Below, piece after piece: positions 32,401 to 47,400 of a stretch of 64,000 nucleotides of DNA. The position numbers were made by a program, and so were the translations under genes. Source of the stretch: Symsagittifera roscoffensis (taxonomy: Eukaryota; Xenacoelomorpha; Acoela; Convolutidae); NCBI RefSeq assembly GCF_963678635.1, contig NC_087063.1, positions 68,426,727-68,490,726 on the forward strand, given 5' to 3'. Under the pieces are notes generated by a model that saw nothing but the letters and a program-made list of their open reading frames with translations, was not told the DNA's origin and ran no database searches. Every line of letters begins with the position of its first letter. Position 1 is the first letter of the stretch.

Positions 32401-35400
32401 CAAAAACTTTCTATAGGTTCAAAGAGCTTTAAGACCATCTATTTTTTTCTTCGAAATTCTAAAATTGAAGATCCTATGTGGATTATAATTTATTTATTTA
32501 AAAACAGTTCTCTGAGTGTCAAAAAAAACGGCTGTAAGTACGTTCGGCTTTGAGGTTAACTTAAACAAATTTTGATGAGAGTCAAATTAAATTCGACTAC
32601 ATATTCGAATCAACGTTATTTTTTTTTCTTCAGACAAATTTCGACTTTTTAACTAGCCATTTTTGACGGAAATTTTTATATCATTCAAAAGGTATTGTTG
32701 TCTCGAGCTTAAATTTGAAAAGATATTTCACCTGTGATCATTTTTCGTAAAGTTATGAGGGTTTAAAGATTGCCATTTTGGTCATTTTGGCCAATTTGGG
32801 ACAATTAACGCGCAATATAATTCGAGCTATTAACGCGTAAGCGGAGATTTAATCCGTCTCAGAAATTGTTCCAATTTGGTTGAAAGAAGCTTATTTGCCA
32901 TAATTGGTTTGTTTCAAGGAACAAAATCTATCCTTGTGTACTTTATATGGCGTGTGGGGGGATGATTTTTATTTAAAAAAAATCAAATTAAAAAAAAATT
33001 TCATTTTATTTTATTTCAATTAACTTTTAAAAGTTATTACTGCTCCATAAACCTTAAAAAGCAGTCGGAACATTCAGGGCTTCGCCCTGATACGAGCAGT
33101 CTTGTTTTCTTTTTAAAATCAATTATCACCTCTCATTATTCAAAATCAACGAATGTACTTCAGGCCCATGTTTTGGTTGCGATAATTTTTTCTCTTTTTG
33201 TCCGGAAAAGTCGCAAGATGCTCCAATAACTTTAGAAGTGCATCAATACTTATTCATGCATCTATGAATGCCCTTGGACATTTGCACACTTTTTGAGTAC
33301 AATGCAAGTTAATTTGCTAAGCGGCCAACACAATTCGCTCTCTAGTTGTGAAAGCGGAATTTGCGCAAAAAAACGTTACCGACTTCTGGTTTCAAAATGA
33401 AATTTAGTTTGTAATTTTCCCAGGGGAAAAAATCTTAAATACCACTCCAAATTTTTTAAAGAAAATCATGAGTTGCTTCTGCAATTCAAACAGCTCCGAG
33501 ACCATGTCTTTTTTCGAAAATACAAAAATAAGGTTTTCCATAAAACATATCAGTTTTTTTTGTTTATTTTTTGCGTTCATCGACCCTTTGCAGCTGTCTG
33601 TTGGCTATGCTCTTGTTTTTATATAATTATTTCAACCAATCGTAACTACAAGAACTTCATTAGAATTTTGCGTTTACTTTTGCAATCGGCTGACCTTCTT
33701 TCATGTTTTTTCAAACAGTATCTTGCAAAATGACTGCGTTCTGATGAGGTTACATAGTTTTGATTATTTCAATTACTTAGGAATTATTTCAATTATTTCA
33801 AGTGACTTCGCAAAACTGAGAGAATCATATCCTTTTTGAAAACAAAAACAAAAAATATTTTTTTTATCCATGAATTCTTCATTTTACTTTCACGTAGTTC
33901 GATGGCTTGAATATTTGGTGCTGCTTTTATAGCAACCATGAGTTATTTTTTGAAAAAGGTTAGTAGTTTTTTGGAAATGCCCTTTTAGTTTTTATCCTTT
34001 TTTTAAACACGGTGTCAATAAACGAAGTGAGAGACTCATATAAATCGTGGGATTTACTTAAGAATCTCCCCCTTCTATGGTTTCTACTGAACAATCTCCC
34101 CCTTTCTTAAAAGCCCCTCTCTTAAAAAGTGGGCGGAGATTGTTAAGTAGATCCAAATCATGTGATTTTTTTTCGCTTTTCTGTTGAAAGTTTGCTAAAA
34201 ATTGTTAGTTGTGTCTGAAAAGCCTTAAAAACCAAAGAGCTTTAAGAGCTGATGTATTTGTGTGTTAACCTCGAAAGTTGAGAATATTTCAAAAGATGGT
34301 ATTATTTCGGTTTACTTGAGTTGATTAATACTCGGCCAAATGAATTTTGACTGTTTTTGTATTCAATGAAATTGGTCATTTTTGAACAGGCTTAACAATA
34401 AAGTAAGTCTTTTTCTATTTCGATAAGAGCTGCCCCGCTGGAAAATCACTCTTTCTCTGAAGTTGAATAATATACTCGTGAATCTAAATGCTTGTCACAA
34501 TTTATTTCCAATAATGAGTCTGATTTGATTTTTTCAGGAAGAGAACGAAGCAAATTGTCAAGGTAAATATTCTGCAGTCCTTTGGGTTACCGGCAACTAA
34601 GACGACAGCCGTTAGGACGATAACTGTTTTTGATGGGACTTTACGACGATAACTGTTTTTGATGGGACTTTACGACTATGTTGCGACGTATGATTTGCAT
34701 GGTGAAAATTGCTCATATCTTACCAACAGCTTGCATAATGATGAGAAATTGTTTTATCATTAATTTAATCCGTCAAAAAGCCATTTTAGTTAGTTTTTTC
34801 CCCTACAAATCATGCATGGATGTGTATGGTTGCGCATTATCTTCTATGGTGGCAACCGGAAAGCTACATGCAATTCTCCTGATTGTATAAACACATATTT
34901 GTCGTTTTAATGTCTTGTCGTCTTGTCGTCTTGTTTACCTAGCACCATTATTTTGTTATTTTGATATCAGTTTGATTTTTGCAGCCACATCGAAAGCTGG
35001 GCAAACAGAGAGGAAAATTTCATTTGTGAGCATAATTTTTCTTCTGTATTTATTTAACATCAAGAAAAGGTACTTTTACAATCTTTGGCTTGCTCATGTT
35101 TTTCACAACATAACCTCATTTTTGTGTGCGGTATGTGTTTAGACCACCGCGTATTCATGCTCGCAAGTAAGCAGACAAATACTTTATTAACCAATCAGAA
35201 TTGAGACGAGTAATCGAACATCCGAAATAAATTATTATTAACTATTAATTTTTTTCTTTGTCTCGATTCTGATTGGTTAATATAGCATTTGTCTGCTTAC
35301 TGACGAGTATGAATTTTCATGTGATGGAGTTTCAGTAATTGTTTTTTTCTTGTGTTGTTTTCTTGATTGACCGTTTTAATGATTGGTTTTTTTTCAGAAG

Positions 35401-38400
35401 CGGCGAGCACGATGGATCAGGGCTTAAAAAGCCCAATGATGATTCAGTCTCGGGTGAGACAACTGTGAAGTTCCCCTTATTTTGGCTCATCCTTGGATAA
35501 TATCTCATAGATAATATCTCCGTCAATATATATTTGCTCTATAATCCAAATTTCCATTTACAATAAAAAGACGGAAACATGTCGCCTAAACATAAAACAT
35601 GTTAAATATTTCAACGTAAGAGATTTCGGAAAATCATATCTTAAATCAAATTGATCGCAAAGCAGTTTATCTTTCTTGTTCGGTCAAAAAAGTATCTTCA
35701 AAATAAGTTGCGGATCACCTCACCCAACCTTTTTGTTTAATTTATCCAGATGATAAAATGGCTGGCGACTCTGCCGGCGGGAAGGGCGTTTTCATGAAGA
35801 GACAAAACAGTCGGAACAAGTTTTCCTTCAGTCTGCCTCGAAAACCCTCTCTTATCAAGAGCATCAGCAGTTCAGAGCACGACAACCAACCACACCCACC
35901 AAATCAAACCAAGTAGGTTTAGTTTTCGATGAAATACTTGATCTATGAAGTACGCAATCAGTTGTCCCAGAAAGTAGTCAACTTTTCAATCAGTCTGCAG
36001 CATCGCATTTTTTGAACTTTTAATTTAAAATTCTAATTTTTTGCTAATTGAGTTTCTCGAGATATTTTGTATTTCGTCAATACCGATGTGTTAAAAAAAT
36101 TAATTGCTTAACTTCTCTTAATTTTTCCCAACATGTCTGAGGTTTTGCTGCATTAATTATGGGTTTAGTTTGCCGGATGTTCCCGAGGCATCTGGATCGG
36201 AAAAGACTGGAGCCAGGGCTCCCCGGAGGAGGAGGAGGAGCAGGAAGGCCTCTGGTGTTGCGGGTGATATCAACTACGAACCCTCCTCCTCTACTGGGTA
36301 CGATGGGCTCAATTGCCTCTGTTTCGATGATTTTTTTAAAAAAAGTTTCGATAATTCGTTCCCTACTTGTGATCGAGCAATGGGAATAAAAATGAGGCGG
36401 AAAGGTTGCACTCCCGCCATTGTTTTTTTTTTAATTTTAAAAAGTATAATATTAGGTTAGGTTTCCGATGATTTGACTACTGGAAATCTGAAGTCTACGT
36501 TTTATCTTAAAAACACTGATTTATAATCTAGATCGAAGACCGGGGTATGTATGCAAATCTTCTTTTTCCTTAAAATTATCTTTCAACATAATTTGTGTCT
36601 TTTGTGTCTTTTGAGATTTATTTTACAGATTCAAAAATTAGTTCGACTAGACTATTTTAATAGTGACATTTCGCATTATACAATCATATGATTAACCTAT
36701 TCACCGTTTTTGAATTTGCTGCTGATGCAATTTTTTGTCCAACCATTGAAAAAGGGGGATGAACTCATGTCTTCGGGTGTGTTCTGTTTTTTTTTATTTT
36801 CTTTATTTTCCACACAAAATTAAGCAATTAGGTCCCACAAATATAAATCCGATTTTATAAAACGGTTTTGCAGTTTTTGGTCTAATCTTGAGCTAGTAAA
36901 GCGATCGAGTAATGCTAGTTCTACAAAAATTGGTCATTTAGACTGTGGTACTGTTAAGGCAGTAACCTTGATGTATATCTTTAAGTAAATATGTTAAAGC
37001 ATATAATATCGTAAAGTTGTATCAAGGTCCCAAAGACCATTTTATTAATGCAACTTAGTTTGAATGGCATTGTGCTGGCGCTAGAGCTACAGCTACCCGC
37101 ACTGGAGTTTCATTATAATAGCCGATTAGAATGGATTATAGCGGCAAAAAACTTAACCCATATAATCAATTTTCATGACCCATCCAACCATGAAAATGGA
37201 TTTTTAGGGGGTTATAATCGCTTAATTTCAATATTTAAAAATACATTATAATCAATTTTTTTTTCTGCAGAAACTTATTTTCAGCTGAATAAAATCCTGA
37301 AACATTTGGAAACGTTCTGCAAATTTAGAACCCGAACAAGCATGTTCATCCCCCACACCTCCTGGGTTTCGACACTCACCCCCCCCCCCCCCGCCACCCC
37401 CCCTCGTATAAACCCCCTACTTGGGTGTATAAACAGTCCAGTTACCCTGCAACCGCCCCCCTCCCCCACACAGTGGCGGTGACCTAAACAGGGGGGGGGG
37501 GGGGGTTTAAACATACACCCATGTAGGGAGGGGGAAGTATTCTGTTTGCCCCCGGCCACCCCCTGCCTTCAACCATTAACTACCCCCTCATTCAAGTGAG
37601 GGGAGAGGGGACTGGGCGGGGAGGGGCAGTAGGTAGGTGAAGAGCAGTAGGCGAGGGGATTAGTGGGCAAATGGTAATTTTACTATGGCGGTGGTAAGAA
37701 AAAAACAGTTAATTAAATGTTAAACTGCCAAATTGAAAAAGTAGAGAAATTTAAATGTATAAAATTTTATGTAAAAAATTTAAGTTTATGAAACGCAATC
37801 CGTAGCAACTGCTCTAAACAGGAAGTGAGATAACTTGCGAAATTTGCAAAATTCACTAATAACATCTCAAAAAATCCATCATAATCGATTTTTATCGACA
37901 ATAATGGATTATATTGATTAACAAAATGTTATGTTTATAATCCATTCTTAATGGATTATTATCGAATATAATTATCGAATATAATTATAATGAATTTTAA
38001 TGATATAAAAAGGATTAGGATTATAATTCATTTTTATTGGATTCTAATCGATTACTTTTGTAATTTTATGGATACTGACTATCAAATGACAATATAATTT
38101 TTTATTATCCATGAAATTCCAGTGCGGGTACTACGTAGCCAGGTGTTGAGAAGTTAGACGATCAAGAAATTTGACGGAGGCGCTTAAAAAGAAATTAGAC
38201 GATTTTGCAAAACTGCAATTGTGAGAAAAAGATGAAAGTGAGAGAGGTTAAAATTGTTTGCAGACAAATTGCGTGAGATAAATAAAATTTTTTGCCGACA
38301 ACAGTTAAACTTTTGTGGCCAAAAACTTTACACGTCAATTATGCATAAATTAATCAATTTAAAATTCTCCAGTAATATTTGGACTTGACATTTTATGTTC

Positions 38401-41400
38401 ATTTAATTTAATTGTTTCGATAGGTGTTGTCGTTTTATGTTCTCTTTGTATTTGTGAAACTTGACTCTTAAGAAAAAAATTTGTTCGCCCTTTCCTTTTC
38501 ATAGCAGTGACGTCTAAAATGCCTGATCTGCGAAAAAACAATTTTATCTAATTTTGTTTTTGTAGCATCCGTCTAATTTGCTTATTTTCTAACTTCCTAG
38601 TCCCCTACTCAGCCACAGGGCTTCATCAGAAAAACTAGTTCAGATATACGTGAAATTTCGATTTGAACTTATTGTTCTTACATCTATGCAATTGAGTTAT
38701 TTGAGGCATCATATAGGCTAAGAAAACTTAATTTTACTGAAAATTAAACTGGTTTTGAAAATTTCATGTAGCGCTTTCTTGAAACAAAATATTTCTTGAA
38801 AAAAACCAGCTATCCTTATGTGATATATGTTTTTTATTCCATATATTTTAAATTGTAATTTGATTGTTTTATTTAAAGAAAAAAATTGTAATTGTGACCG
38901 ATGATATGGACCCAGACACTCCGTCTGTGACACCTATGGACCTAATGGGGGACTTCAAGGACTTGCAGTTTGATCAGGGCACCAATATGCCTCAAAGCGA
39001 ACCCAGTGTGATTTCATCTAGGGAACCTGGAATCTTGAGTCCCTTACCTGATGCCAGGGATTCAATAACAGATCGAATGGCTGCAGCAGCTCCATTGGAA
39101 ACCAGATTAGTTTTTGTTTATTTAAAGAACCAACTTTGCCAAAACATTTTGCATCTAATGTCAATTTTCCGCAGCAGGTTCTAAAATTCTAAAAAAAAAC
39201 AGATTTTTGAGCATGATTTTTGAAAGACTGTGAGTCCTAATAACCCGCAATTTTTAGTGCGGAGTTTCAGCGGGACAAAGATGAAGACAACCCAGATGAG
39301 CAAGACAATACACTTCGGAAGCAGCCGGTACGTTATAGCTGGAAGACATTCAAAAAATGAGATTGGACTTGTTAAAATCGAAGATTTAAAAGGGGTGGTA
39401 GAGAGGCGGGTTTTTCTGATGGAGTTTTCGGCGCCAATATACACTTATTTAAAAGGGAGTGCGCGCCGAAAAAACGCAATTTTTTTTGGACGTTTTTTTC
39501 CCAAAAAGTGCCCAAAAACGGCGTTTTTCACCTATTTTGTCAGAAGTTAAAGTTTTCCTGTGACGCAAAAATTTTAGTCTAAATTGGGTCTTTATTCTGT
39601 TCTGGGAGCTGTCGGAAAATCATATTGGTCGACTTAAAAAATTTTTCGAAACTTTTTTGAAAATCCGCCTCCCCCTCGAATAATCCCTAGATCCACCCCT
39701 GACCACAAATAACCTTTGGAATGGGTCGAATGATACATAACACTACAGTTTTTTCAGTCATGATTTGAAAAAAAAAACATTTGAAAATGACCAAAATTTT
39801 TTCGAAATGTTGAGAAAAACGCAATTGAAACTTGATTTTGGTTCAATTTTGAGCAAATACTGTGAGCGCGAGCAGGCTTTTTTTGTTTTTCGATCAAAAT
39901 CAGTTGCCTCAAAATATCATCTGAATGGCTGAAGTGATATATCAGTTTAATGCACTTTCAGCCTGAATTCGAACGAAATTTTAAAAATTTTGAAAAATTT
40001 TCCATGTATCGAGAATAACTGCTTCAAAATTTTTGAGTTTCAGAACAAGTTTGGGCAATTAAAGCGAGAATGATTTAATAGTTTTTAATTTTAACTTTCT
40101 GAAATAATATTTTAAGGATTTTTAAGGCTGTTTTCAAAATAAAAGACTAACAAAAATACAAAAAATTGATTTTTAAGAAGCGTTTTTGAATATTTTCAAG
40201 TTTTTTTTGTTTTTCTCATTATTTTTTGACAAACTTTGTCGCCCAGTTTGCAATTGTTGCCTAACTGCTAAGCTTTAGTCAGATCATTTTATCTTGCCAT
40301 GCTTAAAAAAACGACACTACTACAAAAAGAAATTTTTTTAAAGAATATGGTCGGAACATTCTGTGCAACTTGCACAGCAACCGGCTATCCTTGTTGAAAT
40401 CTAGTTTTGGTTGACCAACGTTTATTTTCTAAGGACGCTTTTAGCGTAAAAAACGGTTAATTTTAGACCGGAACGCACTTTTTGGTCAAAGCCTTCTAAA
40501 AAGTACCCAGAAAGGTCATTTTTGACCTGATTTGTTTTTTCGCATTTTTAACAGTCGACAAAATGATCGAGAATCCTCTTGGTCCTCGCCGGATTTTGAG
40601 TCTGCCCTTTTATGTATTCAACGTAAAGAAACGTTATGCGAAGCAAATTTAACGTTTACGTGAAACAAATTTAATTGTTCTTCGACTTTGAAGTGACGGA
40701 ATATTTGAGCTCAAGGTTTTTTTTTAACTTCAACAAATTTCGACGTTAAACTAGACATTTTTGACATAAATTTTTAAATTGATTTGGCTAGTATTGGTGT
40801 CATAGACTCATTTTAAAAGGATATTTCAGCTGTGCTCATTTATTTCATGAAGTTATAGGGGTTTAAATATTGCCAGTTAGGCCAAATTTGGACAATGATT
40901 GCGCGTTATTTTTCGCGCTATCAACACGTTAGCGGAAATTTAATCCGCCCTAGAAATCGTTCCAAATTGGTTGATGTAGACTATGGGCCATAATTGTTAT
41001 GTTAATAGGAGCGAAATCTATCACGTTGTATTTCATATCGTTTGAATCTTAAAACAAATATCAAAATTTAAAATATATATATATTTTTGAAATGTTCATC
41101 AATTGTTATAAAAACAAACACTGCTTCATAGAATTTTCAAGGGACTCAGGATATTCAGGGCTTTGCACTGATACGAGCACTCTTGACAAATCCTTGAATC
41201 CGTCTTGTTAACTGTTCCAAACTGAATTGAGGCAAGCTATTTGGCGCATTTAACTTTTTACTAAGAAATATATCACTTTTTACTCTACATAGCGTGTGGG
41301 GGATGGCTTTTGAAACAGTCATTTTTTTGCCCGTGTTTTGCCAATTATTCAAAAGATGAACTTTTTAATTGGCGTTAAAAATGAAGTTTTTGTCCTGCTA

Positions 41401-44400
41401 ATTTCAACAAAAGGAACGTTAATTTTCAGAATTTCCTGTGGCTGTGGCAATAAATCCCTATCCACCCAATTTTCTCTGGTCGTTTTTTTTTGAAATCATA
41501 ACAATCTTGCATTCACACGTTGAAACCTGTTGAAAAATGTTCGATCAAAATAATTTTTTTTCTTTCCTTGTCCCTAATTAGTTTCTAATCTCCGTTGGCC
41601 ATATTAAAACAATTTAAAAAAGAAGAAAACAGAAATCTTTCATAACACTTTTTAAGTGGTTTGTTTTATGTTCGTGTAGTCAAAAAGAAGTCATTAAAGT
41701 GTCATGAATTTTTTGTTTTCTGTTTTAATGTTTTCTGTTTTGCTTGATTTTTTAAATTTTTTTTCTTCCGATTCAGCTCGCTTCCAATTCAGTTGCTTTA
41801 TTGAAGGCAAATTATACTCAGGAAGCGAGGACCGCTTTTTCAGTTTTAACAACACGTTTTAATTTCTTGAACTCCTTGTTTTTCCCCAGTTATTAGCCAT
41901 GTAAATGTTACTTTTTAAACAGTAGTCCAATAAGGCTCTACAGTGCCAGAGCATAATTGACCATTTTTGAGTTTTTTTTTGCTTTTTATGCGAACTTTTC
42001 CACGACTTGAAAATCGGAACAGCAATTTAAAGTCTTATAAGAGTCTTATTAGATTCATGTAAGAATTTGAATTGATTTTCAAAAGGTGTGTGTAAGCATT
42101 TGGTAAGAATTCAGATTTACTCTTACAAGATATATGATTCTTATAAGAATTTGAATTTTAGTAACACCCGGGAGCGGAACAAGAAAATCATCTTTTGATC
42201 CACTGTTCTCAAATTGTGTCAACTTTCTTATGAATAAGTCTATCAAGAAAACTGAATAATAGAAAGTCTGTTTCCTTGAGTTTATTAACAAGTTTTTGTT
42301 GAAAGGTTTCCCCCCACCTGCAATGTCAAGTTCAAATTCCTAACTTTCTAATTCATCAATGCCTCACTGGGACCAATAAGCTTGCCTATATTCAATTTAA
42401 AACACAAAATGTCTGAGTCCCATTGAATCGCAGCGCATGCTACACGTTGAAACTAATAACTTCTCGCTCACGATTTATGCTTATTTGAAATTCTCGACCT
42501 CATCTCTTGGCGAAATTTGCAGTTATATTTTTTCAGATTTAAACGTGGGCGTCAATATATTTAGATCATAGACAAATGTTTGTAAGAACATCGTTTGAAA
42601 AGGCGAATCTGGTCTGAAGGCAAACTCACCCAAGCATATATAATCCGTTACTTTCTCCCAAATTCGGAACAACATAGGTGTCAATTGTGAAATATTTAAA
42701 CCTTTGCTTCGCAAAAATTGAATAAATTATCGTTTGATTACATCACTTTATGGCAATTTTTGGGAATTATTCGAGATGCCGCATTAACTATTTTCTTATC
42801 ACTCAAAAAATCACTAGATTTTTGAGAATGCGTCTTTCAAATACTCAGACTGAAAATCTCTACTGATAAGCAATTTTTAAAGCCAAAAAGCTTGCTTAAA
42901 ACCATAGTTTCCTAATTGTAACTTACACTCAGTTATTTTATTATCAGGTTACGAGCTACGCAGACTCTGACATTGACGCTGTTTTCAAAGAGGATTCGGC
43001 TAAAAAGAAACACAAGGATGAATAGTAAGTGGAGGAACCCAAAAGCAAACATAAATTATAGCATAACATTTTTCACAGTAGAACCCGGGTTGACCTCCGC
43101 ACACGAAAAATGCTTATCAAACAATATTCCTTACAAAAACAATGGTTATCATAGTTTCATACTCGGATTGAGTGCAAAAAATTTTTATCATACAATTCCA
43201 TGTAGGGAAACTTTATGAGAAGCATTTTTACCATGCTGCAAAAAAATCCAAATTTCAGGGATTTTTTTTCTAAATTTCAAGTCGTTTTATAATTTTTATG
43301 ATAAATTAGGCATTTTTTGCATTTTTTGAAAAAAAAATATTTGGCATGCTAAAATTTTGTCATTTTTGTTTTTTGTTTATAACGTGGTACCGGCTGGATT
43401 TTTTATACAAAATAAACAAAATTGACCAAAAACTTTTATGCCAATCCAAAGTTAAAATTTTTATTGCTTTTATTTTGTAAGATATACTTCAATTTGTCAA
43501 AAAAAATCAGGCCACAATTTTCGACAAGCAAATTTTTTGACTAGAAGTTTTCTAGCCAAATACAAAAACTTAAGGTTTTTATTCATAATTCTTCATAGTT
43601 TCTATTCTTATACAATCATTTTTCTAATGCGAGTATCTCTGAGGTGCCTTGCTTTCAACTTGTGTTAAAAAACCTTTTTTATTGTGTTCACAAAAATCAC
43701 TAGCAAAACTCGAAAATAAATAAAATTTTTGATTTATAGAAAAAAGCTTTTAATTTAATTTTATTATATAAATTATGCCTATGATAGAGTTTTCTTACAA
43801 TTTCTGTACGTATAGATTTGTAAAGCTTTATTCCATATTTGAAAATTGTTTGACTAGCATTTTGGTCAACCAGGGAAGCTAATCAAACAGTAGAACGAAA
43901 AGTATTTTTCCGGCAACCCAGGAGAGGCGGGACTTTGGATTCGGGTGCAATTACTCAAGGTACCGCGACAACGCTCAACAGAAGACAACTCATAACAAGA
44001 GAAAACTTGCAAAATTTAAGGAAAGCGACCATTCACAAGAATGAAGATTATTCAAAAACTTAAAATTTTGTAACGAAAAAACCGGCTCCAAATTGTGTAA
44101 TATAAATAAGTCCTACCGTCTGTTCGCAAGCTTGGCGCAACTGCTGCGATGAGCATATTGCAAGTTGTCATTTGTTGCGAATTTTGTCGTACTTTGAATT
44201 TTCAACTGATTAAGGTCAGATAGGGTTGAATGATATATAGTTTAACCTTTTCAGCCTGGCCTCTAGCTGCATTGAAAAATTTCACAAGTTTTAGATGTCG
44301 AGAAAAAACTGTTCTTATTTCTTACTGAAGAGCAAAGTGTGAAGATGGGAACTTCAGTTATTAAGGTAGGAACTTTTTTTTACCCAATCAGATAACTATT

Positions 44401-47400
44401 CTTTTATCTATCCCCCTGAGAAAACTAAATAAATCTAAGAAAACGAAATTGAAACAAAAATTGAAAAAGTTGTTGAATTTTTTGGCGAAACTGAAACAAA
44501 ACAATGCGAAGAATTTGAACTATAATTTTTGAATTGTTTCTTTTTTTATCTGTTTGTCGGCAAAAAACTGTTCAGATTATTTTCTGCTACTTTGACAGCA
44601 ATCAATTTTTTTTATTTCTGTTTTAAAAGTAAATTCTGAACGCGATTATTGACACTTGACGCAAAACGAAAAAGAAAAAATTAGCGAGGCTAGCTTGGCG
44701 CATCTGAAAGTAGTTTGTTAAGAGTCAATGATCGTATTCAGGACTCTTATTCAGGTACTGATGATTTTTTTCAAAAAATCTTAAAGTTTGTTCAGACTCA
44801 AATTTGAGCGAACATAACGGTTGTAAGTGGAAGTCACAAATATAAGCAAAATTGCAATTAAATATTTTTTGATATATAGCAAGTCCACAAATTGAAATTG
44901 TATTCCGCAAACATAAATGGAATCAGCAAAATTGTAATCTTTAAAGTAATGAAAAATTATTTGCTTGCACATTCGACAAAATGGACTCCGCAAATGAAGC
45001 TGTTATTGGAGTAATTCTGAACAGTGCAGTGTTTTAGCGTTTTGTTCGTGGAATCCAAAACCGCAAAAAAGATCGAAGGAAAACAGCCATATTGCGGATT
45101 TTGATACAATTTTGTTTTCAGTCTGTTGCGGAATCCGCCTCCGATTCTCTACAAACAGTTTAACCGTATTGAATAAAAAATGTATCTATTGATCCAATTT
45201 TTTTCAGAAATGTCAATCAGCAGTTGTTCAAAAAACTCAAAAAGCTTCAAAGTGCCATCTGTTTTTGATTTGATTTTTGAAAGTTGAGACTCTTTCATCG
45301 ACTTGTTGCGTTTATTGACTATTTTGCCACTTTCCAAAAGATTGTTATTTCTATTTAAGAGTGAATGAACGTAGTTAGGACTCTGATATAGGCCGCTTAC
45401 AGATGTGCATTCATTCATATCAATGCAATTATGAATGCTTCTAGGTATAAATGCACTATTTGAGTTCAATTTCTTTTCATCTACTATAAGTTAAGCAGGT
45501 TGTGCTCTCCAATTGCGAAAGTGTAAACGTCACAAAAAATGTGATCGACTTCTTGTTTCGAAAATGGAAATTTAAAATAGCTGTGAAGTCAGAATTTTTC
45601 AAGTGTCGATTGACGCAGTTGAGACTCTTCTAAAGGTCGCAATTATTTTTTTTTCTTTTTTTTTGTTCAGGTTCAAATTTGATCAGGCTCAAGTTTGTTC
45701 AGGCTCGAATTTGCTTTTTCACAATTTGACTTTTGATTTATTATTAAATTCGGTTCATTGCTTTCATCAAAAAGAAGGCAAACTCCACTACTGAATAGCG
45801 ACAGAGTAAAAGTCAGTTCACAAAAAACTTGATCGACTTTTATTTTCGAAAATTGAGTTTATTTTTCAGATTTCCCAGCGAAGTAAAGGGTTATTTTTAT
45901 CAATAAAATGCCAATCACAGATTATTCTCGAAACTCAAAGAGCTTTAAAGGCATCTATTTTTTTCTTTTGAAGTTCGAAAATTAAGATTTTTTTCCGAAA
46001 CCAAGTTCGTATTTTTCTTGTTTACTAGCGTTCATTGACTCTTTTCCAACTTTCTGTTGGCTGTTTTTTTTTGAAAAATGTAAATTTGAAATTTTCTCAA
46101 GAAAAACAAGTCAGTTTTTTTCTGTTTCCATACGTTCATTGACTCTTTTCCAACTGTCTGTTGGCTCTGTTTGAAACGCGAAAACTTCCTCAAATTTAGA
46201 AATACTTCTCGGTGTTCGAAAAATAAACTTCCACTGTAAGTTTGTTATATGACTATCTTTCAGCATGGCTTTGCGTGAACTCCCGGTTCTGCTGAAGAAG
46301 ATAACAACTAGACAGCTGACGTTGGTAGTGCAAGGTCAGATGCCCCTCCCCTACGATGTCGTTGACCATCTGCCCTTCCTGACTTCTGAACAGACTAGAA
46401 CATATCTACAGGCGGAGATTAACAGACGACATAAACATCAGGAAAGCTTTGGGTTTCTTCAGAAAATCGAAATAATATTGTTTTTTTTTTGCTCACGCAG
46501 CTGATCAATTTTCATATCAACTGTACGATTGGATTGTTTCTTTGGCGACGGATTTTCTTTACTGAGTAACACGGTCGCATTTACGGTGAAGAGAACACAC
46601 ATATACATAAACCAATCGGTACCAATCTATACTTATTCAGAGAGGGTACCGCTTGTCTAAAAAAACTAAAGTTTGGGTCTACACTTTTCAAAAATCAATC
46701 AAAAGCGCTATTTTCTATTCAAAAATCAAAATTTAAAATACATGAAAAATTTATCTCTGATGAGTCTGATGCATTTTTTAGAAATAACTCATTTTTAAAC
46801 AAAAAATAGGTTTACTAATCATGTTGATTTTTAATCGATTTAAATAATGCAATTTTTTATCACCAAAAATAAATTATACTATGTTTCAGATGCACAAGCG
46901 ACAATTGAAGGAAATATCAGTTGAAGGAGTGAGTATGGAGTGCCAAAATGAATATCTTTTCAATATTCAATTTCCAATACTTAAAGAGATTTAGGCCAGT
47001 ACTTTTTTCGACCTAATTTGTGAAACTGATCATTCGTAAGATTAAGATTATATAAAAGGTTTTTATAAAGGTTTTTTAAAGGCGGGTTTTGGATAGTTTT
47101 TAGAAGAAAAAATTGAAAATTTGGGGCATCGCTTATTAAATTGTCTAAAAATAGCCTAAAAACGCGAAAAAATGAACACCGCTCAACAAACATAAACTAG
47201 TCTGGAAGGAGAGAAACGGGCCATCCTTAGACAGGCTGCATAGCCTTTGATAGATCCTCTCCGAATTGCAGAAATCACAAATATTGTTAAAACTGAAAAA
47301 AATGAGTCATATTAAGTTTGATGATATTTCAGATGGAAAAGAGGGCAGGAAGAGCGATCCCTAGATGCACGCAGAACAGCAGATTCGAACTTCCCATTGA

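Larger units (their letters stand above)
17951..34276 (+). repeat. Arm A of a giant inverted repeat
   Basis: Bases from CTGCCAAACAGCGAAGCTCT at 17,951 onward match the reverse complement of 63,151 and leftward. The match continues through the whole arm to ACCTCGAAA at 34,276, whose partner is 48,689, the first base after the N gap. Twelve exons pair with equal or indel-explained lengths. Arm A is 16.3 kb and arm B 14.5 kb; the difference comes mainly from discrete indels. Identity appears high, with frequent single-base differences. Confidence 0.95.
30972..34537 (+). other. Large repeat-filled intron between exons 12 and 13
   Basis: It holds the inverted MITE copy, TIR-MITE fragments near 32,085 and 34,015, the TAAAGTTATGAGGG repeat and AT-rich filler. 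The inverted-repeat arm ends inside it at 34,276. No exon is recognised. Confidence 0.5.
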
